Made by a program: the position numbers and the translations under genes. Source: Lepidostoma basale (Eukaryota > Arthropoda > Insecta > Trichoptera > Lepidostomatidae). Taken from it: 64,000 nucleotides of DNA. Position 1 is the stretch's first letter. The number at the start of each line of letters is the position of its first letter. Location of the stretch: positions 1,054,001-1,118,000 of the forward strand of contig JAHDVF020001222.1 of the NCBI GenBank assembly GCA_022606425.2, read 5' to 3'. Shown piece by piece: positions 1 through 9,879 of this stretch. Under the pieces are notes generated by a model. It had not been told where the DNA came from, ran no database searches, and saw nothing but the letters and a program-made list of their open reading frames with translations.

Positions 1-39
1 TATAATTATATCCTTAGCGACATAGCTTTTTAAATCTGG

Positions 40-150
40 TGTTTCTCACGCAATCTCTGAGTGACTTGACCGCTATCATCCTCAGTGTCTTAATCTCGAA
101 AGTCCATAGAACTTGTTTGATCCTGACTGTGTCTACCATTGATAGTAAGA
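40..150 (-). pseudogene. LINE C-terminal relic, family P
   Basis: On the minus strand this short stretch matches the better copy near 63.2 kb, which reads KTVRTIAGKTLRDRVRN-like: the region after the reverse transcriptase of a LINE endonuclease/RT polyprotein. Only the EMKTLR to RDRV part remains. Family assignment is by similarity between window copies and general knowledge of insect LINE C-termini. Confidence 0.55.
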
Positions 151-369
151 TGCCCATTTATAATACATGTCAATTATTTTAAAATCACGAAAGTGTACGT
201 AGGATAATGTCGTGATAGGCCACCCAAAAGATGGCGAGAGGCTGGTTTTTCGCATCGTAAGAGGAGACAAATTCTGAGAAAACAAATCACCCGATTTATA
301 TTTAAGAATGAAACGTACGTCTTTTAAAATATTTTATTTTTAGTCATTACTGCAAATAGAAATATATTG

Positions 370-845
370 ACTGAAGCAAAGATGGCAGTGCACAATTATG
401 TATGGAAGTGAAGCTTGGAGTTGGCAAAAGAAGGATGAAAGTAGAATAAATGCCGTAGAAATGAGGTCACTAAGAAAAATGTGCGAAAAAAAATGTATGA
501 TAGAGTACCTAATGATGAGGAAAGAAAGGAATGTAAGGCGGATGAATGCGTGATAAATAAAATTTATTAAAGGGTCACTAAGATGGTTTGGACGTATGGA
601 ACGAATGGATGAAGGAAGAATGGCTTAAAATATATATACAAGTAGTGTGAATGGGAAAAGAAGTCGAGGAAGGCCAAGAACGAAGACATGGCATGACCAA
701 ATTAACCAATTACTGAAAGGCGGCTAAGTTCTAAGAAGGAACAATTGGCGAGCGTGCATGTCACGATGTGTGAATTTAGAAGAGGCGCGAGAATTATGTC
801 AGGATAGAATAATATGGTTATCCATCGTCTCTTGGATGGTTGATT
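370..845 (+). pseudogene. RTE-like LINE C-terminal relic
   Basis: Plus-strand codons give MYGSEAW, then a tryptophan-rich WQKKDESRINAVEMRSLR block, then a LRWFGRMERMDE block, interrupted by indels. These are the post-RT segments of the RTE-like family seen intact at 8.3 kb. It is more diverged than the 2.2 and 8.3 kb copies and lacks the (GTTA)n end. The upstream junction near 345 continues slightly further 5' than those copies. Confidence 0.75.
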
Positions 846-1079
846 TATTTGATTTATTTTACATGTTATAATAATAATTTACCAAAAAAAGGTTATGGAC
901 TGTAGTTGTCATACTAGGCGTGGCCTGTATCGTGACAACTACATAAAATAGGATTTTAGTAGCATTGTTAGTAAAATGGCGGTTTGTTAGTAAAATGGCG
1001 GTTGTTAGTAATCTTATGCTAACATTGGTAATCACAATATGATGATAAGTGATGAAGGTTAGTTAAATCAGTTAACAGG

Positions 1080-1366
1080 CACAATATGATGGTTAGTTAG
1101 TTAGTTAGTTTTATTTTTTAACTTTATTTCATAGATAAAACATGATCACCATCAAATAAATAAATCATGATCAACATCAAATAAATCAAATATTGAATGT
1201 CGACCATGTGACGAGTCAGAGATATCGACGCGCGTGCATGACACGATGTATGAATGTTGAGGAAGCGAGAGAAATATGCCAGGAAATAAAAGTGTGGCAG
1301 TCCACTCTTTCTGCCTACCCATTCGGGGAGACGGCGTGATGGTTAGTTAGTTAGTTAGTTAGTTAA
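1080..1366 (+). mobile_element. RTE-like LINE 3' ends, (GTTA)n tails
   Basis: From about 1190 the sequence encodes the last ~50 residues of the RTE-like protein (RACMTRCMNVEEAREIC, then AYPFGETA-like) and runs through the UNCG hairpin and TGA into GTTA repeats. A second short GATGG(TTAG)n tract sits at 1080-1110. Both are severely 5'-truncated copies or one copy with a rearranged front. Confidence 0.8.
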
Positions 1367-2160
1367 AACATGATTTTTTATTATGTTAATTTGTTACATG
1401 GAAATGTCTATCATTTTATTTCTAGCAGTTATGATGGTCAAAGGATTGTGAGATAGTGTTTAGTAATAATTAGGGGGCTAGCAGTGAAAGACACGCCCAT
1501 CAAATCGATCGATGACTAAGGAATGATAGACATCTTATCACCACATCACATTGTATGTAAGATTGTACAGTTCACATTGTGGGCACCTACTTGCTATCTC
1601 ATTACATAAATTATAATTTTATTTTGTTGTGACGAACAAACTGGATAGCGTGCCCAGGAGGCGTTGATTAACTCCATGTTCCGCTCGAGTGGCAATCTTG
1701 TAAATTAAAGAAAAAAGTACCCTTCTCGGCTCCGGAGACCATCGGCGGACCTCTGTTTTATAAAGAGATTCCAAAGATGATAAATAATTCAAAACGAAAC
1801 AAATCGCGGGTTTCGCTTCATAATTTATAAACAATGTTGAATTGCTCATGCATATAAAAAGAGTCCGATGACATGTGTGCCTACAAAGAGTAATTTTGTA
1901 TAATGTGGGCAGATTTGATCAATAATTAAGAATATCTGAAGAGAGCTAACTGCAGCAAGGAATTGTTTCAATTTATTAATGTCCGTATTTGAAGGTAATT
2001 AATTTATAAAAGGAATGTAAACGTCCGTTATTTTTATTAGGGTGTTTTTTTCTTTAGGGGTATGCAATACATACTCGTATATAAAATGAAAAACTAAACA
2101 TATTAAAACAATGTTAATGTCTACGACTTTGGCTTTTTTTAATATATAATTTTATACCTA
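1367..2160. other. no recognised feature
   Basis: AT-rich sequence between two RTE copies. A 76-codon open frame on the minus strand at 1619-1849 resembles nothing I know and has no coding-like neighbours. Probably old decayed repeat or intergenic DNA. Confidence 0.5.
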
Positions 2161-2176
2161 AACAAAAACCTACTAA

Positions 2177-2715
2177 ACAAAAACCTATCCAAAAAAGCTA
2201 GAATGGCAGTGCACAATGGTGTTCTTCTACCGACCCTTATGTATGGAAGCGAAGCATGGAACTGGCAAAAAAAGGATGAAAGTAGAATAAATGCAGTAGA
2301 AATGAGATCTCTTAGACGAATGTGTGGATACTCTGTGTATGATAGAGTGTCGAATGAAAATATAAGAAGAGAATGCGGTGCGAATGATGGTGTCATGAAC
2401 AAAATAATGAAATGATCATTAAGATGGTTTGGACATATGGAAAGAATGAATGAAGAAAATATGGTAAAAAAATATATGTGAACGATGTAAATAGAACCAG
2501 AAATAGAGGAATACAGAGGAAAACGTGGCACGATAAAATAAATCAAACATTTAATGTCGGCCACGTGAGAAGTAAGAGAAATCGACGCGCATGCATGACA
2601 CGATGTATGAATGTTGAAGAAGCGAGAAAAATATGTCAGGGAAGAAAAGTGTGACAGTCCATTCTTTCTGCCTACCCCTTCGGGGAGACGGCGTGAAGGT
2701 TAGTTAGTTAGTTTT
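2177..2715 (+). mobile_element. RTE-like LINE, 5'-truncated copy with tail
   Basis: Starts at an NKNLSKKARMAVHNG-like segment and continues through LMYGSEAWNWQKKDESR, SLRRMCGYSVYDR, GRPRKTWHD-like blocks to AYPFGETA, TGA and (GTTA)3. A premature stop after NKIMK (2415) and small indels make it dead. It is very similar to 8258-8808 and has nearly the same 5' breakpoint. Its 5' junction carries a short direct repetition of an AAACAAAAACCTA motif. The RTE clade is defined by short tandem 3' tails and absence of poly(A). Confidence 0.85.
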
Positions 2716-3135
2716 CTTATTACTTATCGCGACTGTACATTGAAGGTTTTTTTGTGTATCGACAATAAATAAATAAATAACTGATTAAATAAATTACCCT
2801 TAATATACAAATAAATTACTTTTTCTAGCTGTTGAAATTAAAGGGATTCTACAGGTAAACATTTGCAACCACTGGCTCGAAACGTCACGATCATCGTATG
2901 AAAATAATGTATGGATGCACTCAAGTAGAAAGGTACTCTTAAACACGAAAGGAGCAACACAATTCAGGTATCATTAATTATTAAGTTTTTACAATAAATT
3001 TGCATGAAATCGTATACATTTACTGACACTCTTGAAATACTTGAATATGCCTTATTAAATATTTCCACATATGTATGTTAATAGGCTATTTTCAAAATTG
3101 TAATATGCTTGGAACACATACAAAATTAATACTTC
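2716..3135. other. no recognised feature
   Basis: AT-rich, with short simple (AAAT)n runs near 2765. I see no coding, RNA or repeat structure that can be supported. Confidence 0.5.
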
Positions 3136-3139
3136 TTTT

Positions 3140-3610
3140 ATCTCTCTCTCTGGTTTCAATCCTGGGATTGGTTTGCAGCAATTTCCTATCTTCTTCTCTT
3201 CCATTCTTCCCTGTCTTGTGCGGCTCTTTTGAAATCTGCATATGATGAGCAGCGCACATCCACCAACAGGTCCTCCAGGTACTCTCGGCGTGGGCGTCCC
3301 CTAGAGTTTGTCCCCTCGGTCATACCCTCCATTATGGCATTCAAGAGGCCTTCTTGACGTATTACATGGCCGATCCATCTTGCACGCCTTTCGGACAAGG
3401 TCTTGCTTGAGCAGGTGCCTTCCTCCTTCGATTCTTTGGAGAACCTCCTCATTTGTAATGTGGTCTCTCCAGGAAATTCCTAATAGTCTTCTATAGGACC
3501 ACATCTCAAAAGCCTCTAGTCTCCGTTTATCTCTTTCGGATAGGCGCCATGTCTCGCAGCCGTACATCAAGATACTCCATACATAGGTCTTGATGAGGAG
3601 TATTCTCAGT
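3140..3610 (-). pseudogene. LINE endonuclease/RT C-terminus, family Y
   Basis: Minus-strand frames at 3301-3570 and 3186-3452 give MMYGCETWRLSERDKRRLEA, FEMWSYRRLLGISWRDH, TNEEVLQRIE, then in another frame RRARWIGHVIRQEGLLN and RGRPRREYLEDL. This order (YGCETW, AFEMW-YRR, TNEEVL, RGRPR) is the classic tail of insect RTE-type polyproteins. A frameshift near 3440 separates the parts. Only this C-terminal piece is present. Confidence 0.85.
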
Positions 3611-3847
3611 TTTAGGTCTATATTATTCGAATATATTATTTTCGACCTTTTATTAAATACAAGCCTTGTCTGATGTATACGGTTGTCGACCTCGTTCTTA
3701 GACCGTCCGTACTTCCACCTTATTTTATATGTTCAGTTAAAATGCGATAATAATATAGTACATTTACATAATGAACTCCTTGTAAAATTTTATTGTTGTG
3801 GAAGGTACATGTAATTGATTTAATTGGACACGGAGGACCGTTTCTGT

Positions 3848-3935
3848 TTATCAAATCAAATCAGTTTATTTCATCAATAGACATTACAAAATAAAATTTT
3901 AAGGCATCTATCGAGAACAGGTAAAATAATATATT
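3848..3935. repeat. dispersed repeat, copy 1
   Basis: Begins with an AAATCAAATCAGTTTATTT-like stretch and continues to GAGAACAGGTAAAAT. The same ~85 bases recur at 11036-11120 with scattered differences. No coding capacity. Probably a LINE 3' UTR or short non-autonomous element. Confidence 0.65.
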
Positions 3936-4204
3936 GTGTATAGTAAACTACCAGAAACTCCTGACAGATGTTTCGACATGAGGAAGATAAGATACGCTCC
4001 AGAATTGAGTATTTGCCTTCAGAACGTACTTCAACTAATATGAAAGACGTTTATACTATTATGTTAAAACAATGTCGACATTGTAAATGCGCGATGAATT
4101 CACGAATGCATACATTCTATATAATACAGTGATTGCAGAAAAGGAAATAATGATATCAATCTAATAGATTTGGTGTATAAATAAACTAGGTAATGTACTT
4201 CTTC

Positions 4205-4740
4205 TCCGGTCTCAATCTAAAGATTGGTTTGCGGCAAGGCGATGCATTTTTTCTTCCACTCCGCTCGGTCCTATACAAATCTCTTCAACTACACATGGGA
4301 GGTGCAGCCCATATCTCGGCAAATCTGGTCTAGGTACTCCTGGCGAGGCCGTCATCTGCCAATCGATCCTTCGGTCATTTCCTCCAATATATCATGCAGG
4401 AAACATTCGTGTCGCAACACATTACCAATCCATCTCGCGCGCCTCTCCGCTATGGTGTTCAATGTGTGCCTGTTCTCTTCAACTCTGCTGAGAACCTCCT
4501 CATTTGTCGTGGTCCCCCCATAAAACATGGGCAATTCGTCGGTAGGTCCAAATCTCAAACGCCTTCGGCCTTTTGCGCTCTCTTTCGCTGAGGCACCAAG
4601 TCTTGCATCCGTATAGTAAGACAATCCACACCAATGTTTTTATTAGTTGTTTTCTGAGGTTAAGATTCATGTTATTGGACTCTATATATAATATTTTAGC
4701 TTTCATACAATTTATTATTTTCAGGCAATGTCCAACATTC
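4205..4740 (-). pseudogene. LINE C-terminus, family Y, second copy
   Basis: Minus-strand pieces LIKTLVWIVLLYGCKTWCLS, then EIWTYRRI, TNEEVLSRVEENRHTLN and RRARWIGNVLRHECFL occur in order across two frames (4500-4742 and 4352-4624). Same family as 3140-3610 and same orientation, but independently decayed. Confidence 0.8.
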
Positions 4741-4744
4741 AAAA

Positions 4745-5100
4745 ATGGTCATCTTTTTCTTTTTCTTAATGAAAGCCTCGTGGTCGGTTTTTGAAGAGGG
4801 ATTGGCCTCCTGCAAGGTTCATTCCCAGCTATCTATCCATCTCTTTGGTGGTTTGCCTCGGGGTAGTCTACCTTGGGGTTGGCCGTGCAACCCAATTAGA
4901 GGGAGTCTGGATGGATCCATTCTTCTCACGTGTGCATACCAAAATCATCTCCTTTGCCTCCGCCTAACCTAACCTAAATTAGCCTAACGACATCTCGACC
5001 TCGCATATTTTTCATATCTTTGAGTTCCTAATTCTATCGCGAAGTGTCTTACCAAATATGTTTCTGAGCGTCTACATTTCTGACTCTCTGAGCGCGTTCC
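4745..5100 (-). pseudogene. LINE C-terminal relic, family P
   Basis: Minus strand reads FGKTLRDRIRNSKI near 5040 and further 3' a run of LINE-like Arg/Pro-rich codons with several stops. GKTLRDRIRN is the block shared with family P copies at 57.5 and 63.3 kb. It abuts the family Y relic at 4205-4740. Confidence 0.65.
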
Positions 5101-5189
5101 TTGTTTTTATTGATTTTTATTATACACAAATGAGACGTAAACAAAAACATTTAACAACTTATTTGGACACAAAACAGTAAAAAAACACA

Positions 5190-5345
5190 TAGTCCATTGT
5201 TTTGGCCTAAACACTATGATACCTTAACATTTTAAACTATTAATGAATAAACTTTGTTTTTTGTATCACAATTGAATTTTATTTTTCGCGACAGCTGTTT
5301 CGCTAACCGATGTTAGCATCGTCAGGTCTTACAATTAAATAAATC
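5190..5345 (-). repeat. hammerhead-like palindromic element, family A, half copy
   Basis: Family A sequence (AGTCCATTGTTTTGGCC start) runs to the motif at 5283-5331. The facing half seen in other copies is absent. Compare 16096-16435, 38655-39015 and 55285-55560. Confidence 0.7.
5283..5331 (-). ncRNA. hammerhead-like motif A1
   Basis: On the minus strand: core CUGACGA (5325 to 5319), one extra U, helix II GCUAAC/GUUAGC with a four-base loop, GAAAC, palindromic ACAGCUGU, then C17 at 5290. Position 7 is C here and U in other family A copies, a position the hammerhead allows to vary. Helix II differs from the GUCAAC/GUUGAC of other copies but stays fully paired. Cleavage is untested. Confidence 0.65.
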
Positions 5346-5664
5346 AGAAAGACTTAGTTTATGTACTAAATTATTTGGAGGGGGGAAGAAACTACACATA
5401 ATATTGTAAATAATTATAATAAAGATGGGAAAAAACAGTAATAATTAGGTTCAAGAGTAACACAAATTCAATATTGACGTGTCAATAAAATTAAGAGATA
5501 TAAATAGTGAAGCAAATAACATCAATAGAAAAGGGGTTCGACAAGTGAAAGACATTTATAATAAAGGTGGAAAAATCCTTATTTAGATAATAACAGATGA
5601 TCATACATAATTGAGTGAGGCAGTACTCTTTGAATTCGTGGTGTTCGCCTTGCATTCGATCATA

Positions 5665-5945
5665 TATGTCATAATCGGTCGCACACAAGTCTTAGAGATC
5701 CATTTGTTAAATCTTCTGATGTCAGGGTTTGCCATATTGAATTTTTAAAACATCCTGTATGACTGTAGCCTTATTAACTTGACCCATCACTTTACATGGT
5801 AGATCCGTTTGACCACACAAGTCCACACCCAGATGTCTGAATACTTCAATCTGTTCCACTGAAACGCCTTCCACGGACACGCTATTTATCACCGGACTTC
5901 GAGAAATTACTCTTAGTCTTTGCCACTGATACAGTCATGTTATAT
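5665..5945 (-). pseudogene. LINE reverse transcriptase fragment
   Basis: An open minus-strand stretch reads SRSPVINSVSVEGVSVEQIE followed by VFRHLGVDL, then QVNKATVIQDVLKIQYGKP and a stop. This matches the connection between the RT palm and the C-terminal region in LINE polyproteins, where a V-[DE]-F-x-YLG-like motif is typical (here VFRHLG). It is not an exact relative of the RTE-like family next door. Confidence 0.7.
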
Positions 5946-5969
5946 TTTTTACTTCTGTGGAAACAAACA

Positions 5970-6775
5970 AACCATCACGCCGTTTCCCCGCAGGGGTAGG
6001 GAGAGAAAATGGACCGCCACACTACTCTTTCCTGGCAAACCTCTCTAGTTTCCTCCACATTCATACGAGTCATACACGCACGTCGATTCCTTTAAAATTT
6101 GATTAATTTGGTCATGCCATGTTTTCCTCGGTCTGCCTCGACTTCGTACCCCATTTACATAATTAACGTATACTTTCTTAACCATTCTTTCTCCATCCAT
6201 GCGTTCCATATGTCCGAACCAACGCAGCGATACTTTCATAATTTTGTTCATAATACCTTCTTCCGCTCTACATTTCTTTCTTATATCAGCATTTGAGGTT
6301 CTGTCGTATATCGTTCTACCACACATACGTCTTAGGGGCCTCATCTCTACCGCATTTATTCTCTCTCATCCTTCTTCTGCCAGTTCCATGCTTCGCTTCC
6401 ATACATTAGGGTTGGGACCATTAATCCATTGTGAACGGCCGTTTTCGCTTTCATCGATAATTTCTTGTTTCCAATAACTATTTTTAAAGCTCCATTCACT
6501 TTGTTACCCGCACCAACCCTTCTTTCGACGTCACTATCCGTTCGGCCATCTGCTGTGAACATGCTACCTAAATACACAAATTCCCTCACCTGTTCCAAGT
6601 TCTCTTCGTTCACACTTATATTACAAACTGTCATACTTCTGTGGAATGGGTTTAAAAGTGAATGCAGGTTCATGTTGTTGCAATAAATTGTTACATTAGT
6701 TAATTTTTCAGTCGCTTTCAAAAAGTTCTTCCAGCTGAGCTCTTCACTTTCACTTCTCGAGTCTGTGTCCAAACA
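5970..6775 (-). pseudogene. RTE-like LINE, subfamily B, 3' half
   Basis: Frames at 6356-6772 and 6045-6344 give EFVYLGSMFTADGR, RRVGAGNKVNGALK, MAVHNG-like, LMYGSEAWNWQKKDE, then after a frameshift RPLRRMCGRTIYDRTSNAD, LRWFGHMERMDGERM and RGRPRKTWHDQINQIL. The 3' end keeps CCCC-UGCG-GGG-like bases and CGGCGTGATGG but the tail is (GTTT)n, not (GTTA)n, which marks a second subfamily. This is the longest RTE piece 5' of the YLG motif in the window. Confidence 0.85.
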
Positions 6776-7099
6776 TTTGCAGGTCCTTCAAAACATCGTC
6801 CAACTAATGAAGCAGCGGTTTTCCCACGTTGCGTCTTCCCTCCGGTCTTCTCGTATATGTCAATAATGCAGGTGTTGACAGCTTCTCCATTCGCACCTAT
6901 GTCAAGCCCACCTATACCGCTGAAGTTTTATGAACTAGATGACGTCCGCTTGGTTCTGCAGTATAATTTAAATTATAATCTATCTTGTTAAAACTCCATC
7001 ACATACTTGATAAAACGCTTCCATGCCACAGGATTTAAATATTATAAAACTTGTATAAAGCGCACGTTTTCTTTTTAATTATGTTGATAGATTTCAAAA

Positions 7100-7250
7100 T
7101 AATAACTAACCATCACGTAGATAGAACTTATAAACCGCTATACTGATCCTTCTTGATGTACTTCTCTCGCTTCCTCAATATTCATACATTGTTTCATGTA
7201 CGCGCGTAGCTTTCCTCAACTTCTCGCGTGGCCGACAATAAATATTTTAT
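7100..7250 (-). pseudogene. RTE-like 3' fragment
   Basis: Minus strand starts after TAACTAACCATCACG and contains codons resembling the EEARE and RRACMTRC region with heavy decay. The UNCG hairpin part is rearranged. Confidence 0.55.
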
Positions 7251-7264
7251 TTGTCATATTCTTT

Positions 7265-7890
7265 TGTTAAAAAAAACATTCTAAATAGATCATATTTGTA
7301 AACAGTTTAATAATATTTTAAATATGTATATTAAATGAGATATAATTTTATAACTAAGACGAATGTGTGGATACTCTGTGTATGATAGAGTGTCGAATGA
7401 AAATATAAGAAGTGAATGCGGTGCGAATGATGGTGTCATGAACAAAATAATGAAAGGATCATTAAGATGGTTTGGACATATGTAAAAAATGGATGAAGAA
7501 AGAATGGTAAAAAAATTATACGTTAATGATATAAATGGAACCAGAAATAGAGGAAGACCGAGGAAAACGTGGCACGATCAAATAAATCAAATATGGAATG
7601 TCGGCCATGTGAGGAGTCAGAGAAAAGGACGCGCGTGTATGACACGATGTATGAATGTTGAGGAAGCGAGAGAAATATGTCAGGAAAGAAAAGTGTGGCA
7701 GTCCATTCTTTCTGCCTAACCCTGTGATGGTTAGTTAGTTTATATTTATAATATGTATCACTGAAGAAGAACTGGTTTTCCGAAACATGTCTGATATGTA
7801 ATTTTAATAGTATTGTATATACAAAGTATTTAAAAAGACAAATAAAACATCTACAACACAAAGTATGGCGAACATAGAAGAAAAATAAAT
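7265..7890 (+). repeat. hammerhead-like element, family I, split by an RTE
   Basis: Sequence before 7345 (CATATTTGTAAACAG-like) and after 7735 (ATATGTATCACTGAAGA, ending near GGCGAACATAGAAGAA) together match the continuous family I copy at 23640-23870. The RTE 3' fragment 7352-7735 sits between them. The motif at 7761 has CUGAAGA, an extra A, a mismatched GAAC/UUCC helix II, GAAAC and AUGUC. Confidence 0.65.
7352..7735 (+). mobile_element. RTE-like LINE 3' fragment nested in family I repeat
   Basis: Begins at RRMCGYSVYDR codons and runs through an open stretch with KLYVNDINGTRNRGRPRKTW, ACMTRCMNVEEAREICQERK and WQSILSA to TGATGGTTAGTTAGTT. The UNCG hairpin is lost by a deletion just before the tail. 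Nesting in family I dates this insertion after that element. Confidence 0.8.
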
Positions 7891-8004
7891 ATTTTATTGA
7901 TTTTATCCGTCTTATTCTATTTCTTCAGTTTATATCGTGAACAAATACTTTTTTTACATTTTTTCTTCGTTCAATAATCCTTTAATTATTTCTATCATAA
8001 CAAT

Positions 8005-8190
8005 TTAATTTACACCGCATTCGCTTATTTAATTTGCATTCGAAACTTTATCATACTCGTATATAGATTTACCACACATTCATTTAAAATATCAAATTTC
8101 TACTGCATTCATTGTACTTTCATCCTTCTTTTGCTGGTTCAATGCTTCACTTTTGTACATAAGGGTCGGTACAAGAACACCATTGATAAA
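8005..8190 (-). pseudogene. RTE-like fragment, opposite orientation
   Basis: The complement carries decayed VLVPTLMY-, EAWNQQKKDE- and SLRRMCG-like codons. It lies head to head with the plus-strand copy at 8258. Confidence 0.6.
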
Positions 8191-8257
8191 TTTATATTTA
8201 TACAAATAGTTGTTGTATGTGTTAAAATATATTATGTATATATGTATATTGAAAAAA

Positions 8258-8808
8258 CAAAAACCTATCCAAAAAAGCTAGAATGGCAGTGCACAATGGT
8301 GTTCTTCTACCGACCCTTATGTATGGAAGCGAAGCATGGAACTGGCAAAGGAAGGATGAAAGTAGAATAAATGCAGTAGAAATGAGATCTCTTAGACGAA
8401 TGTGTGGATACTCTGTGTATGATAGAGTGTCGAATGAAAATATAAGAAGTGAATGCGGTGCGAATGATGGTGTCATGAACAAAATAATGAAAGGATCATT
8501 AAGATGGTTTGGACATATGGAAAGAATGAATGAAGAAAGAATGGTAAAAAAAATTATATGTTAATGATGTAAATGGAACCAGAAATAGAGGAAGACCGAG
8601 GAAAACGTGGCACGATCAAATAAATCAAATATTGAATGTCGGCCATGTGAGGAGTCAGAGAAATCGACGCGCGTGCATGACACGATGTATGAATGTTGAG
8701 GAAGCGAGAGAAACATGTCAGGAAAGAAAGGTGTGGCAGTCCATTCTTTCTGCCTACCCCTTCGGGGAGACGGCGTGATGGTTAGTTAGTTAGTTAGTTA
8801 GTTAGTAT
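8258..8808 (+). mobile_element. RTE-like LINE, best-preserved 3' end
   Basis: Reads NKNLSKKARMAVHNG, LMYGSEAWNWQRKDESRINA, SLRRMCGYSVYDRVSNENI, GSLRWFGHMERMNEERMVKK, one frameshift, then GRPRKTWHDQINQILNVGHV, RRACMTRCMNVEEARE, WQSILSAYPFGETA and TGA at 8777. The stop lies only four bases before (GTTA)n, so there is almost no 3' UTR. Codons for AYPFGE form a CCC-UUCG-GGG hairpin at 8757-8767. It is 5'-truncated like most LINE copies. Confidence 0.9.
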
Positions 8809-9296
8809 ATTGAAATTATGATTTATAACCAGTTATAGATGAACACTAACGAACCATTAAAAATAATAACGAAATATAATTTTCGTGAGCATTGATTTAT
8901 ATACAAACGCTTAGAACTATTTTCATCTTGTGTGAGAAATATCAATAAGATATGTGCTTCCGGTGATTATTTGACTTTTACTGTTACTAGATTTTCGTAT
9001 TTCTCGACTCGAGCGGCAAAGCAAATCAACGAACAAAGGTCCCCGGATTTTGGCTGGGAGCATTTTGAGAAAAGAGACAAATAGAGCCATCTATCAGAAC
9101 GTGGATAAGTCGGGAAAGGTGGAACTACTTCTTTACTAACCGCAGCCTGTTTCAAACTAGTTTCCAAATTACTAGGCAACACCTTAATTGGAATTTATAA
9201 AAAAAAAGCGAACCGATACTGTATTAAACGGAGTAAGATTGTGACGCAAGACGAAATATTCGTCTATTAGTAAGAAGCGCGTTTTATTTAAAATTC

Positions 9297-9531
9297 GGCG
9301 ACCTCCATGGGAGCGTGGTAAGAGCTCTGTCTGCCACACCAAAGGTCCCGGGTTCGATTCCCGGCGATGACAATGTGATTGTTACACTGTTTTTTGGTCT
9401 GATGTAGAATTCAAGTGACAATAAAATGGCAATAGGTTAGCTACCTATCACATATCACGAGAATCAATATAAGAGTTAAAAATAAATTGTATAAAGTAAT
9501 TGGTTTCAAACGACCTGTTGTATGCAAAAAA
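9297..9531 (+). mobile_element. tRNA-derived SINE, family S1
   Basis: The tRNA-like head has an A-box-like TGGGAGCGTGG at 9308 and an exact B box GGTTCGATTCC at 9351. The body continues GTGATTGTTACACTG, TTTGGTCTGATG, AATGGCAATAG, CACATATCACGAGAATCAAT and ends CGACCTGTTGTATGC plus an A-run. Five copies exist here, at 9.3, 27.6, 35.8, 52.2 and 54.6 kb. The split pol III promoter plus a conserved non-tRNA body identifies a SINE rather than a tRNA gene. Confidence 0.85.
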
Positions 9532-9539
9532 ATACGTCG

Positions 9540-9620
9540 TATATGTACCGCATTAATTCTGTCCTCATCCTTCTTCTGATAGTTCCATGCTTCACTTTCA
9601 TACTATGTTAATACTGACCA
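9540..9620 (-). pseudogene. RTE-like fragment
   Basis: About 80 bases whose complement gives SESMELSEEG- and INAVHI-like codons, the MYGSEAW...INAVEM block of the RTE family. Very short. Confidence 0.5.
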
Positions 9621-9689
9621 CATTAATGGCGAACATAGAAGAACATATGTTGAAACTGGCTACATTCATGAAAACTTTGTTTAAATATT

Positions 9690-9870
9690 TATTTTGTATA
9701 CACAAAAACTTATTTTGTATAAAATAAAAAACAGAGATGAAGGGCTTCTGTGTCCGAAACATGTTTGTATTTTAATTTCCATATTTAATAAAGTTAGTGT
9801 TGTTTTCAAAGTTTAAAATGTAAAAAACATTGTTCAATGAATCCGCAACATAAAGTATAGGTATAAAGGC
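9690..9870 (+). repeat. hammerhead-like element, family I, decayed
   Basis: AGATGAAGGGCTTCTG, then GTCCGAAACATGT at 9745-9766 aligns with the family I motif. The start of the core is lost. The tail ATAAAGTATAGG...GGCGAATACAGAA matches the 3' part of the other family I copies. A weaker relative with CCGAAACAT lies at 10480-10515. Confidence 0.5.
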
Positions 9871-9879
9871 GAATACAGA

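Larger units (their letters stand above)
5119..5660. repeat. dispersed repeat interrupted by family A palindrome
   Basis: The ends (TATACACAAATGAGAC near 5122 and GAGGCAGTACTCTTT near 5606) match the ends of the 61351-61612 insertion, where they lie only about 120 bases apart. Here a family A palindromic element (from ~5190) and other sequence sit between them, so this copy was itself invaded. Confidence 0.6.

Noticed and set aside
2139..2564. 141-codon minus-strand frame
   Set aside because: It is the antisense of the RTE copy at 2177-2715. The same antisense reading appears at 8222-8482, 36114-36320 and elsewhere because the repeat is shared.
4960..4980. Telomeric repeat CCTAACCTAACCTAA
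   Set aside because: Only about 2.5 units of the arthropod TTAGG motif, inside a LINE relic region. Too short to be an interstitial telomere.
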